From positions 1 to 64,000 of the forward strand of contig JAAFJY010000017.1 of NCBI GenBank assembly GCA_013299105.1: a stretch of DNA of 64,000 nt, written 5' to 3'. Of this stretch, positions 34,662 to 42,515 are shown in pieces. Source of the stretch: Chitinophagales bacterium (lineage in GTDB: Bacteria; Bacteroidota; Bacteroidia; Chitinophagales; Saprospiraceae). The translations under genes were made by a program, and so were the position numbers. How positions within the stretch are numbered: the stretch's first letter is position 1; each line of letters opens with the position of its first letter. Under the pieces are notes generated by a model. It saw nothing but the letters and a program-made list of their open reading frames with translations. It made no database searches and was not told where the DNA came from.

Positions 34662-37600
34662 CTAGTTTTGGAGGGCTTCGTGTGCAGGAATTACGTGTAG
34701 TTCGCTCGTCAGGTTGGGTTGCTTGCGCACTTCGGTTTGTAGGAAATCGCGGGCCAGGGCTTCGTTGGCAAAAACCAGGGTTTCGCCATGTACCTTATTA
34801 TTGGCTACTGAGGCCACGCTGAAACCTACTTCGCCCACTTTCACCCGGTCGTCCACAGCGTAAGGCACCATTGCCTTTTTGGTGGCTTGCGAAAGGGCCG
34901 ACTTGGTCACTGCCGCTCCGCCCAGGAAGTGGTTGAAAAGGGTACCCACAAACCTGAAAAACTTGCGACTGAAACGCTTGTAATTGGTATCAATGATGAT
35001 GGTTTCGTAGCGCACCACCCGGCGCACCACTTTGCTGGAACCGAGTTGTTTGCCCGCAGCCGTCAGCTCTTGCCCACCCGCAAAATCCTGGAAGGCTGGG
35101 CGGCTGAGTTTTTGGTCATTGCTCATCTCCTGGAACTGGGCAATGGCAAATTTCTCCTGTGGTTTTTGACTGCTCAGGGCCAGTTCCGGCGATTCTACTT
35201 TGAGCGAAAAGCGCTTGCCATCGCCCGTTTTTTGCTGGCCTACTTTGTCGATGTTGAGTTCCAGCGGCACTGCCCGTTGGGTGATTTGCAAGCTGCCCAG
35301 CGGGTGCAAAACCAGGGTTTCGGCGGTCTCATCGAGTTTGCGCAGGCTCACCAGCAGGTTGCTGTTGGCGGGGAGTTTGGCGCGCCAATTTTCGCCTTTT
35401 TTGAACTCGGTTTCCAAAAGTGGCAATACACTGATTGCTGGCAGGCTGGTATCCTCCGCATCGCCCCAAGTGATGTCGAATTCGGCAGAAATGCTGATCT
35501 CGAACAGCCACAAGTCGATGGTCAGGCGGCCAGTGCCGCGTGCCCGCCAAGGCGTAGGTCCTTCGAGCGAGAGCTCCAGGTGGATGCTGAACAAGCCAAT
35601 GCCAAACACTTTGAGGCTGACCGAAAAGGACAACGAAATGATGAACTTGAAAGGCGAAAACTGGAACAAAGCGTCGAGCGCAAAATGTCCAGAGATTTCC
35701 ACCACCGCCAGTCCGATGTACAACTCTGCCCTGGCCCCAAACTGCACCGTATTGGAAGTCACTGCGAAATAGCACTCCACGCTGATGCGCTGCAAAGGAT
35801 TGCTCAGAATGCTGATGCGAATTCGCCCCGGATTGGGGAAAGGCAGGGGCGGCGGATTGAAAAGCGGGTGAAAACCACCCACGCTGAGCACAAAATTGGG
35901 GTTGTCGCCGTAGTCCATCAACAAGCCCATTTCGCCCTCCAAGGTGAGGAAAAGGATGCGCGAGTTGAACAAGGCAGCGTAAAACCAGATGCGTTTTTTG
36001 TCAAACTCCAAGGCCCCGATGAAGCCTACGTTGATTTCGACAATAGCCAATTCATCGGCGGGCAAAGCCACGCGCAGGATGCCAACGATGGCGATATTGC
36101 CTGGGATTTCGATGATCAAACCAAAGGACAAACTGACGATGGTCGGCGTACCCCAGCCCACTTTAAGCATGGGTCCGATCAGGAACTTGCCTTCGTAAGG
36201 CGGGAAGTAAGTGCGCAGGTCACTGATGATCCTGGCCGCATTGGCGACAGGGTTGGGTGGAAACATGATGCTGTTCAAGCCCCCGCTGCGAATGCCTGCC
36301 GCAATGGGTTCGAGCAACATGGTGCGGTTGAGGCCCAGAATGCCCCCCACGCCCAGCAAAGTAAAGCCAAAGCCCAACTGAATACCCGTGCCAAACTCGG
36401 CGGTAATGATCAGCAGCAGCGAAAAACCCTTGCTGCCATCGGGCATCTTGGTGGTGATCAGGCCAATGGCTTTGACGGTGACGATGCCTGCAAAGCCCAG
36501 TTCTAAAATGCCCGCGTATTCTTCTTTGTCGGTGTCAAAATACAGGTAGCCCCCACCTTTGACGATGCCCACGTCGAGGGAGAGGCCTACGCCTTTGGGG
36601 GGCTGGAAACCGAAAGCCAGGTCGAGCGGACCCAAGTTACCTTTGTTGTTGTTGGCAAAACTGAGGTCGGCTTTGATGCCAAAACTTTCGACTACGGCTA
36701 CCAAAGGCCCCAATTCGGCTTTGATGTCGGTGGCAATGGCAATGGGAAATTTGCCGTCTTTGATGCCTACCAAAAACCGCAAGCCATTCAATTCGATGGG
36801 ACCCAAACTGATGTGTACAGGCAAGCGCACTTCAAGGGTACTGCTGCCAAAAAAGAACACCCCTTGCTTGGAGGAAAAACCAATGCCAAGGTCAAAATTG
36901 CTGTCCACACTCAAGCCGCTGAGGATGGTGGCTAAAAAACCATCACTCTGCGACATGTCGATGAACACCCGACCACCTTTTACTTCGCCCGTTACTTTGA
37001 GGTTGGTATCGGCTTTGGAGGAGCCCGCAGCAAAGGCCAGTTCTGCAATGGTTTTGAGGATGAATTGTTTGACCTCAATCCTGGGGCCATTGGCACTGCC
37101 GAAAATGACAAAAGGTTCACCGCTGGACTTGCCTGCGGTAAACTGTACGCCCAAAGCCCCGTTGGCAGCCGGGCTGGGAAAGTTAATCGAGAACCCGCCA
37201 TTGGGTTGAAAAACCATGTTGACCTCCGGGCTAATTTCAGCATTCGTAACGGCCTCCACTTGCCAATCTCCGCCCTGGTTGAAAGGAACGGATTTATCGA
37301 CATTGATTTTTTCAATCATCCGCACGTTCAATCCCCTTGGATCGACATCTTTTTTGGCCGAAATTTCTGCAAACAAAACATCCAAAATCGGATCAGGCCC
37401 CGAATTGTCCACAATGGCCGGAATGCTGGCATTGGTCAAGAGGTTTTGCAGTTTGGGCAATAGTTTTTTGCCATCAAACGTATTCAGACCCCAGTCATAA
37501 TTGGTTTTTAAAAACTCAGTTGGTGATTTAAAAAATTGGCCAAAACGGTCAAAATTGAGTTGGTATTTGGCCGAACCTGCGGCGCTTTCAATGCCCGGAT

Positions 37601-38105
37601 TGGAACCGCCAGTCTCGATCAAGCCCAGCAACTCCAATACTTCTGGCACGATGGGTACCAGGGAGATGGCTTTGACCACCAAGTAATCAAACAAGCGTTT
37701 TGGCAACTTATCGGCAAAATCATTGAGTGTAGCGGCGGGGATTCCAGTAGGTCCACTCAAGGTTTTGATGGCTCCGGCCAAGTCGTCGATGCCTTTGATG
37801 ATGCGCACCACACTTTCGATCAGCGCTTTTCCGCTGTTCAGGATTTTGGCAAAATCTTCATCCGAAATGGCGTCAATCAATTGGGTGATTTGGGGCGGCA
37901 ACTCCTTGGCCGAAGCGACGATGGCTTGTAGGGAAGTCGAGAACGCCCCTATTCCATCGGCGCTAGCTGGCAGTTCAAGCCCTAAATCGGAGAGCAAAGC
38001 CCGGGCCCTTCCTCCTGCCAACTCTTGTTCCAGGGGCGTAAAAACCTGCGCCAAGCCGAGGGCGATATACTCAAGGGTACCAGTTTGTTGTTGGGTTGTA
38101 GGCAC
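34662..38105 (-). CDS. DUF6603-type beta-rich protein, 1147 aa
   Basis: The first about 180 residues are helical and hydrophobic (LFDYLVVKAISLVPIVPEVL). From about 190 to 960 the chain is a long series of alternating strands with Gly turns and amphipathic hydrophobics, such as GGGYLYFDTDKEEYAGILEL, FGTGIQLGFGFTLLGVGGIL, FKFIISLSFSVSLKVFGIG, then EGPTPWRARGTGRLTIDLW. This matches my memory of DUF6603. There is no signal peptide. The pattern resembles either an extended beta-helix/groove or a very large membrane-associated sheet; that is inference. The C-terminal 180 residues are soluble and more variable. Being in the same tight operon as the three other large proteins, it probably forms the surface or lipid-contacting part of the system. 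Confidence 0.85.
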   Translation of the reverse strand: MPTTQQQTGTLEYIALGLAQVFTPLEQELAGGRARALLSDLGLELPASADGIGAFSTSLQAIVASAKELPPQITQLIDAISDEDFAKILNSGKALIESVVRIIKGIDDLAGAIKTLSGPTGIPAATLNDFADKLPKRLFDYLVVKAISLVPIVPEVLELLGLIETGGSNPGIESAAGSAKYQLNFDRFGQFFKSPTEFLKTNYDWGLNTFDGKKLLPKLQNLLTNASIPAIVDNSGPDPILDVLFAEISAKKDVDPRGLNVRMIEKINVDKSVPFNQGGDWQVEAVTNAEISPEVNMVFQPNGGFSINFPSPAANGALGVQFTAGKSSGEPFVIFGSANGPRIEVKQFILKTIAELAFAAGSSKADTNLKVTGEVKGGRVFIDMSQSDGFLATILSGLSVDSNFDLGIGFSSKQGVFFFGSSTLEVRLPVHISLGPIELNGLRFLVGIKDGKFPIAIATDIKAELGPLVAVVESFGIKADLSFANNNKGNLGPLDLAFGFQPPKGVGLSLDVGIVKGGGYLYFDTDKEEYAGILELGFAGIVTVKAIGLITTKMPDGSKGFSLLLIITAEFGTGIQLGFGFTLLGVGGILGLNRTMLLEPIAAGIRSGGLNSIMFPPNPVANAARIISDLRTYFPPYEGKFLIGPMLKVGWGTPTIVSLSFGLIIEIPGNIAIVGILRVALPADELAIVEINVGFIGALEFDKKRIWFYAALFNSRILFLTLEGEMGLLMDYGDNPNFVLSVGGFHPLFNPPPLPFPNPGRIRISILSNPLQRISVECYFAVTSNTVQFGARAELYIGLAVVEISGHFALDALFQFSPFKFIISLSFSVSLKVFGIGLFSIHLELSLEGPTPWRARGTGRLTIDLWLFEISISAEFDITWGDAEDTSLPAISVLPLLETEFKKGENWRAKLPANSNLLVSLRKLDETAETLVLHPLGSLQITQRAVPLELNIDKVGQQKTGDGKRFSLKVESPELALSSQKPQEKFAIAQFQEMSNDQKLSRPAFQDFAGGQELTAAGKQLGSSKVVRRVVRYETIIIDTNYKRFSRKFFRFVGTLFNHFLGGAAVTKSALSQATKKAMVPYAVDDRVKVGEVGFSVASVANNKVHGETLVFANEALARDFLQTEVRKQPNLTSELHVIPAHEALQN

Positions 38106-38115
38106 AGCTTCGGTT

Positions 38116-39684
38116 TTAGGATTTTAGCAAGATGGAAGAACATTCCAGAAATCCGGCCAATTCAAGGCGTTCGGCCATTTGCTCCAGTTTTTCTCCACGC
38201 GAAAGGGCTTGGATCAAGCCTGCCTGGTGCAGTTTTAGCATCTCTTTCAGCTTCGAGCTTCCATATTTTTGCAAAACCTCACCCATGTTTTGCAAAAGTT
38301 TAGTCCTGCTGATCCCCGCTACTTCCATTGGCACCTGGTACCGTTCTTCACGCGCTGCCCTGGCCAAAGCGGCTACATAGGCGGGTCCTTGTCCCCTTTG
38401 CCAGGCAATGGTTACGGGTCGGCAGGTATTGACCAGGTTAAGTACTTCTTCGTGGTGCTGGTCAAATAGTTGATACAGGACACTTTCCCGATTGGCTTCC
38501 CTCAGTTGTTCTAGGTAGTTCAAATCCTTGGGTTCAGTGCTTTCCAATTTTTGCACCCGCTTCTTGGCCGATTTTCCACGACCACGATCGCCGCCACCGT
38601 CCTCACTGGTGGACAAGGTGATGGCGAAACCAGCACCTGACAGCTTGGACAATACATTGGCGATGTTGTTGGCCAAAGTTATGCCTACATTGTTCGTAGT
38701 GCGGTCGCCACCCCAATTGAGGGCAATGATTTCATCGTCATCGTTGAGAATCACTGCACCTGAGTCGCCGCTGTTGGAAAAAGCGAATTTGCAGACGCCT
38801 TCTCGCACCTGGTAAGTTTCCTCTGCCACCGGAATGATCAACACTTGACCTTGGCGCACAATAATTGCAGTTCCAGCAGAATCATTTGGTGCAGCGACAG
38901 CAATGTCTCCAAGGTGAACAACTGTGCCTGTCGTGAACCCTGATCGGGCACCAATTTTTCTTACCCGATCTCCTACCACTGCAACCCCGGTGCCCGTAAC
39001 CGTCAACACCTCGTCAGTGGCATTATTGGTGATTTCATAGATGATTTCGGCAGCGATTGCGGGATCAATCTTAGCGATCGCACAATCGACTGAAGTGTTG
39101 CTAGCGGGAGCAATGTCCCTGATGCCAATGATCGACTCCCCAATCGCGTTGTCACTACCGCATTCGCAGCAACAACAAGTACTTGGCGAGCCCAATTGAG
39201 GTTGAGCGACCTTTAAATGTCTGTTATCCGTGGTGTTGGTTGCATCATACAACACATGCTTGTTGGTCAGCAGAATAGGCGTATCATCCGCATCCAAAGT
39301 GCCAAACCAACCCAAGGTACCATAACTGGTGCTATCAGTAGAAATAGCTATTCCTGCTTGAATCGGTCGGAATTTGGTCAGGTCTCTTCGTTCATCGCCG
39401 CATACATCCGAGTCATCGGTGACTACGAGCGGGGTCAAAACATCGGTTTTGATGCCATTGATCTCTGCTGGAATCAAATCTTGTGGGGCAATGAGGTCGC
39501 GGCTGATTTTTTGCTCCACAAACACCCGAATGACGATCTCATCCGTGAATTTACCAGCCGTTTCTTTCATGCCAATGCCCATTGCTACTACATTCGGCAG
39601 CTTGGCAAGGGTTTCACGGGCTTGTTCGAGCTCGCTGAGGAAACGATTTTGCAAAGAACTACGTTCGTTACGGTTCATGCGCAC
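38116..39684 (-). CDS. Trypsin-fold serine protease of the giant-protein operon
   Basis: A 522-aa protein without signal peptide. A chymotrypsin-like triad is readable: His in ILLTNKHVLYDA (about 140), Asp in NTSVDCAIAKIDP (about 200) and Ser in SNSGDSGAVILND (about 305). An insert with CCCCECGSDNAIG (about 167-180) could bind metal or form a redox cluster. The N-terminal region (LPNVVAMGIGMKETAGKFTD) and the helical C-terminus (CRPVTIAWQRGQGPAYVAAL; TKLLQNMGEVLQKYGSSKLK) resemble Nal1-like trypsin-fold proteins. It is 10 bp upstream of the DUF6603-like gene. A cytoplasmic protease inside this operon suggests processing of a giant partner or a conditional effector. MNRNERSS (two codons later) is an alternative start. 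Confidence 0.87.
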   Translation of the reverse strand: MRMNRNERSSLQNRFLSELEQARETLAKLPNVVAMGIGMKETAGKFTDEIVIRVFVEQKISRDLIAPQDLIPAEINGIKTDVLTPLVVTDDSDVCGDERRDLTKFRPIQAGIAISTDSTSYGTLGWFGTLDADDTPILLTNKHVLYDATNTTDNRHLKVAQPQLGSPSTCCCCECGSDNAIGESIIGIRDIAPASNTSVDCAIAKIDPAIAAEIIYEITNNATDEVLTVTGTGVAVVGDRVRKIGARSGFTTGTVVHLGDIAVAAPNDSAGTAIIVRQGQVLIIPVAEETYQVREGVCKFAFSNSGDSGAVILNDDDEIIALNWGGDRTTNNVGITLANNIANVLSKLSGAGFAITLSTSEDGGGDRGRGKSAKKRVQKLESTEPKDLNYLEQLREANRESVLYQLFDQHHEEVLNLVNTCRPVTIAWQRGQGPAYVAALARAAREERYQVPMEVAGISRTKLLQNMGEVLQKYGSSKLKEMLKLHQAGLIQALSRGEKLEQMAERLELAGFLECSSILLKS

Positions 39685-39690
39685 AGGGTT

Positions 39691-40068
39691 TTATTTGGTG
39701 TCAAATCGGTATCCACTGGAAAAGAGTTTTACGCCAAAACTCCGAGCTTGCAACTGCCCATCAGCAGTTTTTACGGCAACATTGTATAGCTGCACCGAAG
39801 GCTCGGTATCCAAAAGGCTGGGGTCTACAGTCGCAGATTCGACACAATCATGACTGGACAACCATTGCAGAATGTGGTCGGTATTGGCGGTAAGGCCATC
39901 CGCTGCGCTTATGCTTTTCAAAAAAGTGTCGCAGCTTTTTTGCAAAGCCAACTGATCATTGTCCTTTAAAGCTTGGCAGAAGTCTTTATTCATCTTGCGA
40001 TTGCATTGATTGTGGCTGAGTAAAAATGGCCCAAAACACAAAACCAGCACAATGAACACGGGTTTCAT
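39691..40068 (-). CDS. Small exported Cys-containing protein, first gene of the giant-protein operon
   Basis: A 125-aa protein with an N-terminal hydrophobic signal (MKPVFIVLVLCFGPFLLS, then HNQCNRKMNKDFC). Cys residues at about 11, 22, 31, 46 and 74 suggest disulfides or lipidation. The C-terminal part has strands VQLYNVAVKTADGQLQARSF and ends GYRFDTK. No family recognised. It ends 6 bp before the protease start, so it is probably co-transcribed and could be an envelope or inhibitor component. The upstream gap (40069-40461) probably carries the operon promoter. Confidence 0.65.
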   Translation of the reverse strand: MKPVFIVLVLCFGPFLLSHNQCNRKMNKDFCQALKDNDQLALQKSCDTFLKSISAADGLTANTDHILQWLSSHDCVESATVDPSLLDTEPSVQLYNVAVKTADGQLQARSFGVKLFSSGYRFDTK

Positions 40069-40461
40069 TGCTGGCGCTTTGTGTTGTTTACAATCTTGTT
40101 CAACGAAAAAAGGATTGGCCCAATGGACTTAGGAAAAAAGCCATTGGATAGACGGGTGTATGGACACTTGAGGGTGTACACTTGGGTAATAGGCATAGGT
40201 TTTTGGTTTTAACCACAGCAAACTGCCGTAGTCAATTAAAAAATGATCGTCTGTGGTGAGTGTGTATCAGCTGAATGAAAACAAACGGATTCCAACCCGC
40301 AATTGCAGGTTCTGAATTTCCATTGGAATAAAGGGACGCTGAGTGCGCGAGTAGAAGCAATGAAAAGTGTCCACCGAGGTTTGAACGATCAGCAATTTAC
40401 GTCAAAATCAGGCCTTTGTCAAGTATTTCGCTATTTTTTAACAAATGTCAACGGATATCCC
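40069..40461. other. Non-coding gap upstream of the giant-protein operon
   Basis: 393 bp between two minus-strand units. I see no credible ORF; the plus-strand 148-aa ORF here runs antisense into the next gene. A locally repeated GGACACTTGAGGGTGTACACTT with the palindrome GTGTACAC lies near 40159-40182 and could be an operator. No clear TTTG/TAnnTTTG promoter pair was found on the minus strand. Confidence 0.4.
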
Positions 40462-41046
40462 TTACTCCAAAAGTTGTTGCAAAGCCTGTTCCAGAGCAGC
40501 CAATTGGGCAGCCTGCTTGGCCTTGACTTTTTTGCCCAACACCAAGATGGCATAAGCCAGCCAAGCAAAAGTGACCGCAGAAATACCCACAAACCAAGGC
40601 CATTGATCGGCCATCAAAGACCAATAATACAGCAACAAACCAGTACTGAGCAAAACCGCATAAACCGGAAATCCCCAGCGCTCCATCAACCTCAAAAACC
40701 TGCGGTAGCGGATCAATTTTGTCAAATATTCCTGCGGCGAGACAAATAAAGTGTCGTCCGTGCGCAAAAGCCAGGCACCCCAAAAAGCAAGCAGCATCCA
40801 GCCAAGCAGCGCAGAAGAGATGAGCAGTAAAGCGATTTTTAAGGAAAAAGTATTGAATTGCAACCAATAAAATAGGAAGGCAATCCAGGCAAAAGTCAGG
40901 ATCATCGTCAGGGCATTGAGCAAGTTGCCCCGGAGCAATTTTTGCTGCTGCCGACGCGCCAAGCTCACAATTTCTTCACTTGGCTTAAAAACCTGGCTTT
41001 GCCCAGCTTCCTGCCAAATTTGTTTCAGCTGATCAAAGTTGTCCAT
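40462..41046 (-). CDS. Membrane partner of ECF sigma factor (putative anti-sigma), unknown family
   Basis: A 194-aa protein. It has a short soluble N-terminus (MDNFDQLKQIWQEAGQSQVF) typical of small anti-sigma-like partners, then four hydrophobic segments (MILTFAWIAFLFYWLQFNTF; IALLLISSALLGWMLLAFWG; VYAVLLSTGLLLYYWSLMA; WFVGISAVTFAWLAYAILVL) and a Lys/Gln/Ala-rich C-terminal helix. It overlaps the sigma gene's 3' end by 14 bp, so they are translationally coupled. By position it probably holds the sigma factor at the inner membrane, but there is no recognised zinc or FecR motif. Confidence 0.72.
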   Translation of the reverse strand: MDNFDQLKQIWQEAGQSQVFKPSEEIVSLARRQQQKLLRGNLLNALTMILTFAWIAFLFYWLQFNTFSLKIALLLISSALLGWMLLAFWGAWLLRTDDTLFVSPQEYLTKLIRYRRFLRLMERWGFPVYAVLLSTGLLLYYWSLMADQWPWFVGISAVTFAWLAYAILVLGKKVKAKQAAQLAALEQALQQLLE

Positions 41047-41515
41047 GTCTTTTTAGTTTTTCGCTCAGTTTTTGCTTCACCCGGTGAATCCTGACCCGGA
41101 GGTTGCCTTCGCTGATGTTGAGAATGGCCGACATTTCGGCATAGGGCAAATCCTCCAAAACCAGGCCGATGAGCAGTCGGTCGGCTTCGTCGAGGCTGGC
41201 AATGGCGCGGTACAAGAGTGAGATTTCCTGTTCTTTTTCGGCGGGTCCCGTTCGCCCGTCGATCAGGTCCGACAAGGGCACTTGTTGCATGCGTTTGCCT
41301 TTTTCCAAATCGCGCAAGCAAGTATTGACTGCTATGCGGTAAGCCCAGGTCCCAAGGCTGGATTGGCCCTTGAATTGGGGCAGGTTTTGCCAAACTTTGA
41401 TGAAAACTTCCTGGCACAGGTCCATCGCCTGCTCCGGGTTGCCACAAAAACCCAGGCACAGGCGATAGATCCGCTCTTGGTATTCCTGATAAAACTGGTC
41501 AAAATCCTTACTCAT
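41033..41515 (-). CDS. ECF RNA polymerase sigma factor
   Basis: A 160-aa sigma-70 family protein. Region 2 has FCGNPEQAMDLCQEVFIKVW and the -10 helix WAYRIAVNTCLRDL. Region 4 has EADRLLIGLVLEDLPYAEMS, then AILNISEGNLRVRIHRVKQ as recognition HTH. It is shorter than the FecI-like factor at 5863 and belongs to a different ECF group. The start at 41515 overlaps the stop of the upstream hydrolase gene by 8 bp, and its own stop overlaps the next gene, so the three are one operon. Confidence 0.9.
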   Translation of the reverse strand: MSKDFDQFYQEYQERIYRLCLGFCGNPEQAMDLCQEVFIKVWQNLPQFKGQSSLGTWAYRIAVNTCLRDLEKGKRMQQVPLSDLIDGRTGPAEKEQEISLLYRAIASLDEADRLLIGLVLEDLPYAEMSAILNISEGNLRVRIHRVKQKLSEKLKRHGQL

Positions 41516-42344
41516 TCAGCAGTGCATCGAGCTGGCTAAAATACCACTTTGGATCGTCGTACATGATAAAATGCAGGCCTTTTTCGGCGTAAACCAGTTT
41601 TGCCTGCTTCAATTGGCTGTATTGGGCCTCGATGAGTGGTTTTGCGTGTACAAAATACGCTTCGAGCAGCACTTGCACCGGGCAGGTGATGGTCGCCAGT
41701 TTTTGGCGCAGGTCGGTATTCCAAAACTGGCAATACAAAAGCCCCAAGGTTTTTCGATCCGATTGGACTGCCCACTTCAACACCTCCTCGTGACGGCTGC
41801 TTTCGCTGATCATGCTGCTCAGGGTAGCGCGCTGTTGCAACAAAAAATGCTGCTGATCGGTTTGTTCCATCACTTTTGCCATGCCCAGGCAGTCCGCATT
41901 AGGGTCGGGCTTGGCTTGGGGATTTTGCATGGCCGCCAAATAAGGTAAGGCATCTACTACAATCACCTGGCCGGGCAAATGCGGGTACTCAGCCGCCACC
42001 CAAAGCGATAAAGCCCCGCCAATGCTGTGGCCAATGAGCAAGGGGTTTTCCATTTTTTGGTCTTGGATATAGGCCGCAATGCCTTTCACGATGGCATCCA
42101 GGCTGGGGTTTTCCACGGCCTTTTCGCCAGCAAACCCTGCAATGGTGAGCACATGGCAAGCGTACTTGGCTTGGTATTTGTCCACCGTTTCTTTCCATAC
42201 CTCGCCCGAGCAGGCAAAACCGGGGATGAAGATCAGGGGCTTGCCTTGGCCGATGACTTGGACGGAAAAAGGGTAGCTCTTAGCAGCGGCAACTGTGGAC
42301 AAGGAGATGCAAAAGGCCAAAAGGAGCAAAAGAAGGTTTTTCAT
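41508..42344 (-). CDS. Secreted alpha/beta hydrolase
   Basis: A 278-aa protein. Signal peptide MKNLLLLLLAFCISLSTVAA. The alpha/beta hydrolase fold has the oxyanion loop LIFIPGFACSGEVW, nucleophile elbow LIGHSIGGALSLW (Ser), a late Asp region VQVLLEAYFVHAKPL and the His in KGLHFIMYDDP. The substrate is unknown; members include esterases and peptidases. It heads a three-gene overlapping operon with an ECF sigma factor and a membrane protein, an unusual pairing that could mean sigma-controlled envelope hydrolase expression. The start is certain from the signal peptide. Confidence 0.88.
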   Translation of the reverse strand: MKNLLLLLLAFCISLSTVAAAKSYPFSVQVIGQGKPLIFIPGFACSGEVWKETVDKYQAKYACHVLTIAGFAGEKAVENPSLDAIVKGIAAYIQDQKMENPLLIGHSIGGALSLWVAAEYPHLPGQVIVVDALPYLAAMQNPQAKPDPNADCLGMAKVMEQTDQQHFLLQQRATLSSMISESSRHEEVLKWAVQSDRKTLGLLYCQFWNTDLRQKLATITCPVQVLLEAYFVHAKPLIEAQYSQLKQAKLVYAEKGLHFIMYDDPKWYFSQLDALLNE

Positions 42345-42515
42345 GCTTTTGTTTTGGCTTTTTGATCCGGGAGGGGTGGGATTGTTACAGGGGGGAGGGA
42401 TTTTTTTTGGTGATTTCCCGGGCAGTGAGTTTCACGTTTGGAAACTTCAAAAGTTTCGTAAACGTGGAACTCATGCTAGCACGACCTTGCGTTCATCTGG
42501 TAGGGGATTCTATAC

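Noticed and set aside
33104-36506. Plus-strand ORFs of 508 and 539 aa inside the 1140- and 1147-aa genes
   Set aside because: Same reason: long open antisense frames caused by codon bias of the real genes, without recognisable motifs.
23675-40068. Extracellular contractile injection system or phage tail
   Set aside because: No sheath, tube, baseplate, tape-measure or AAA+ loader pattern is visible in any of the six proteins.
40303-40749. Plus-strand ORF of 148 aa
   Set aside because: It runs antisense through the start of the membrane-partner gene; there is no domain pattern and no start signal.
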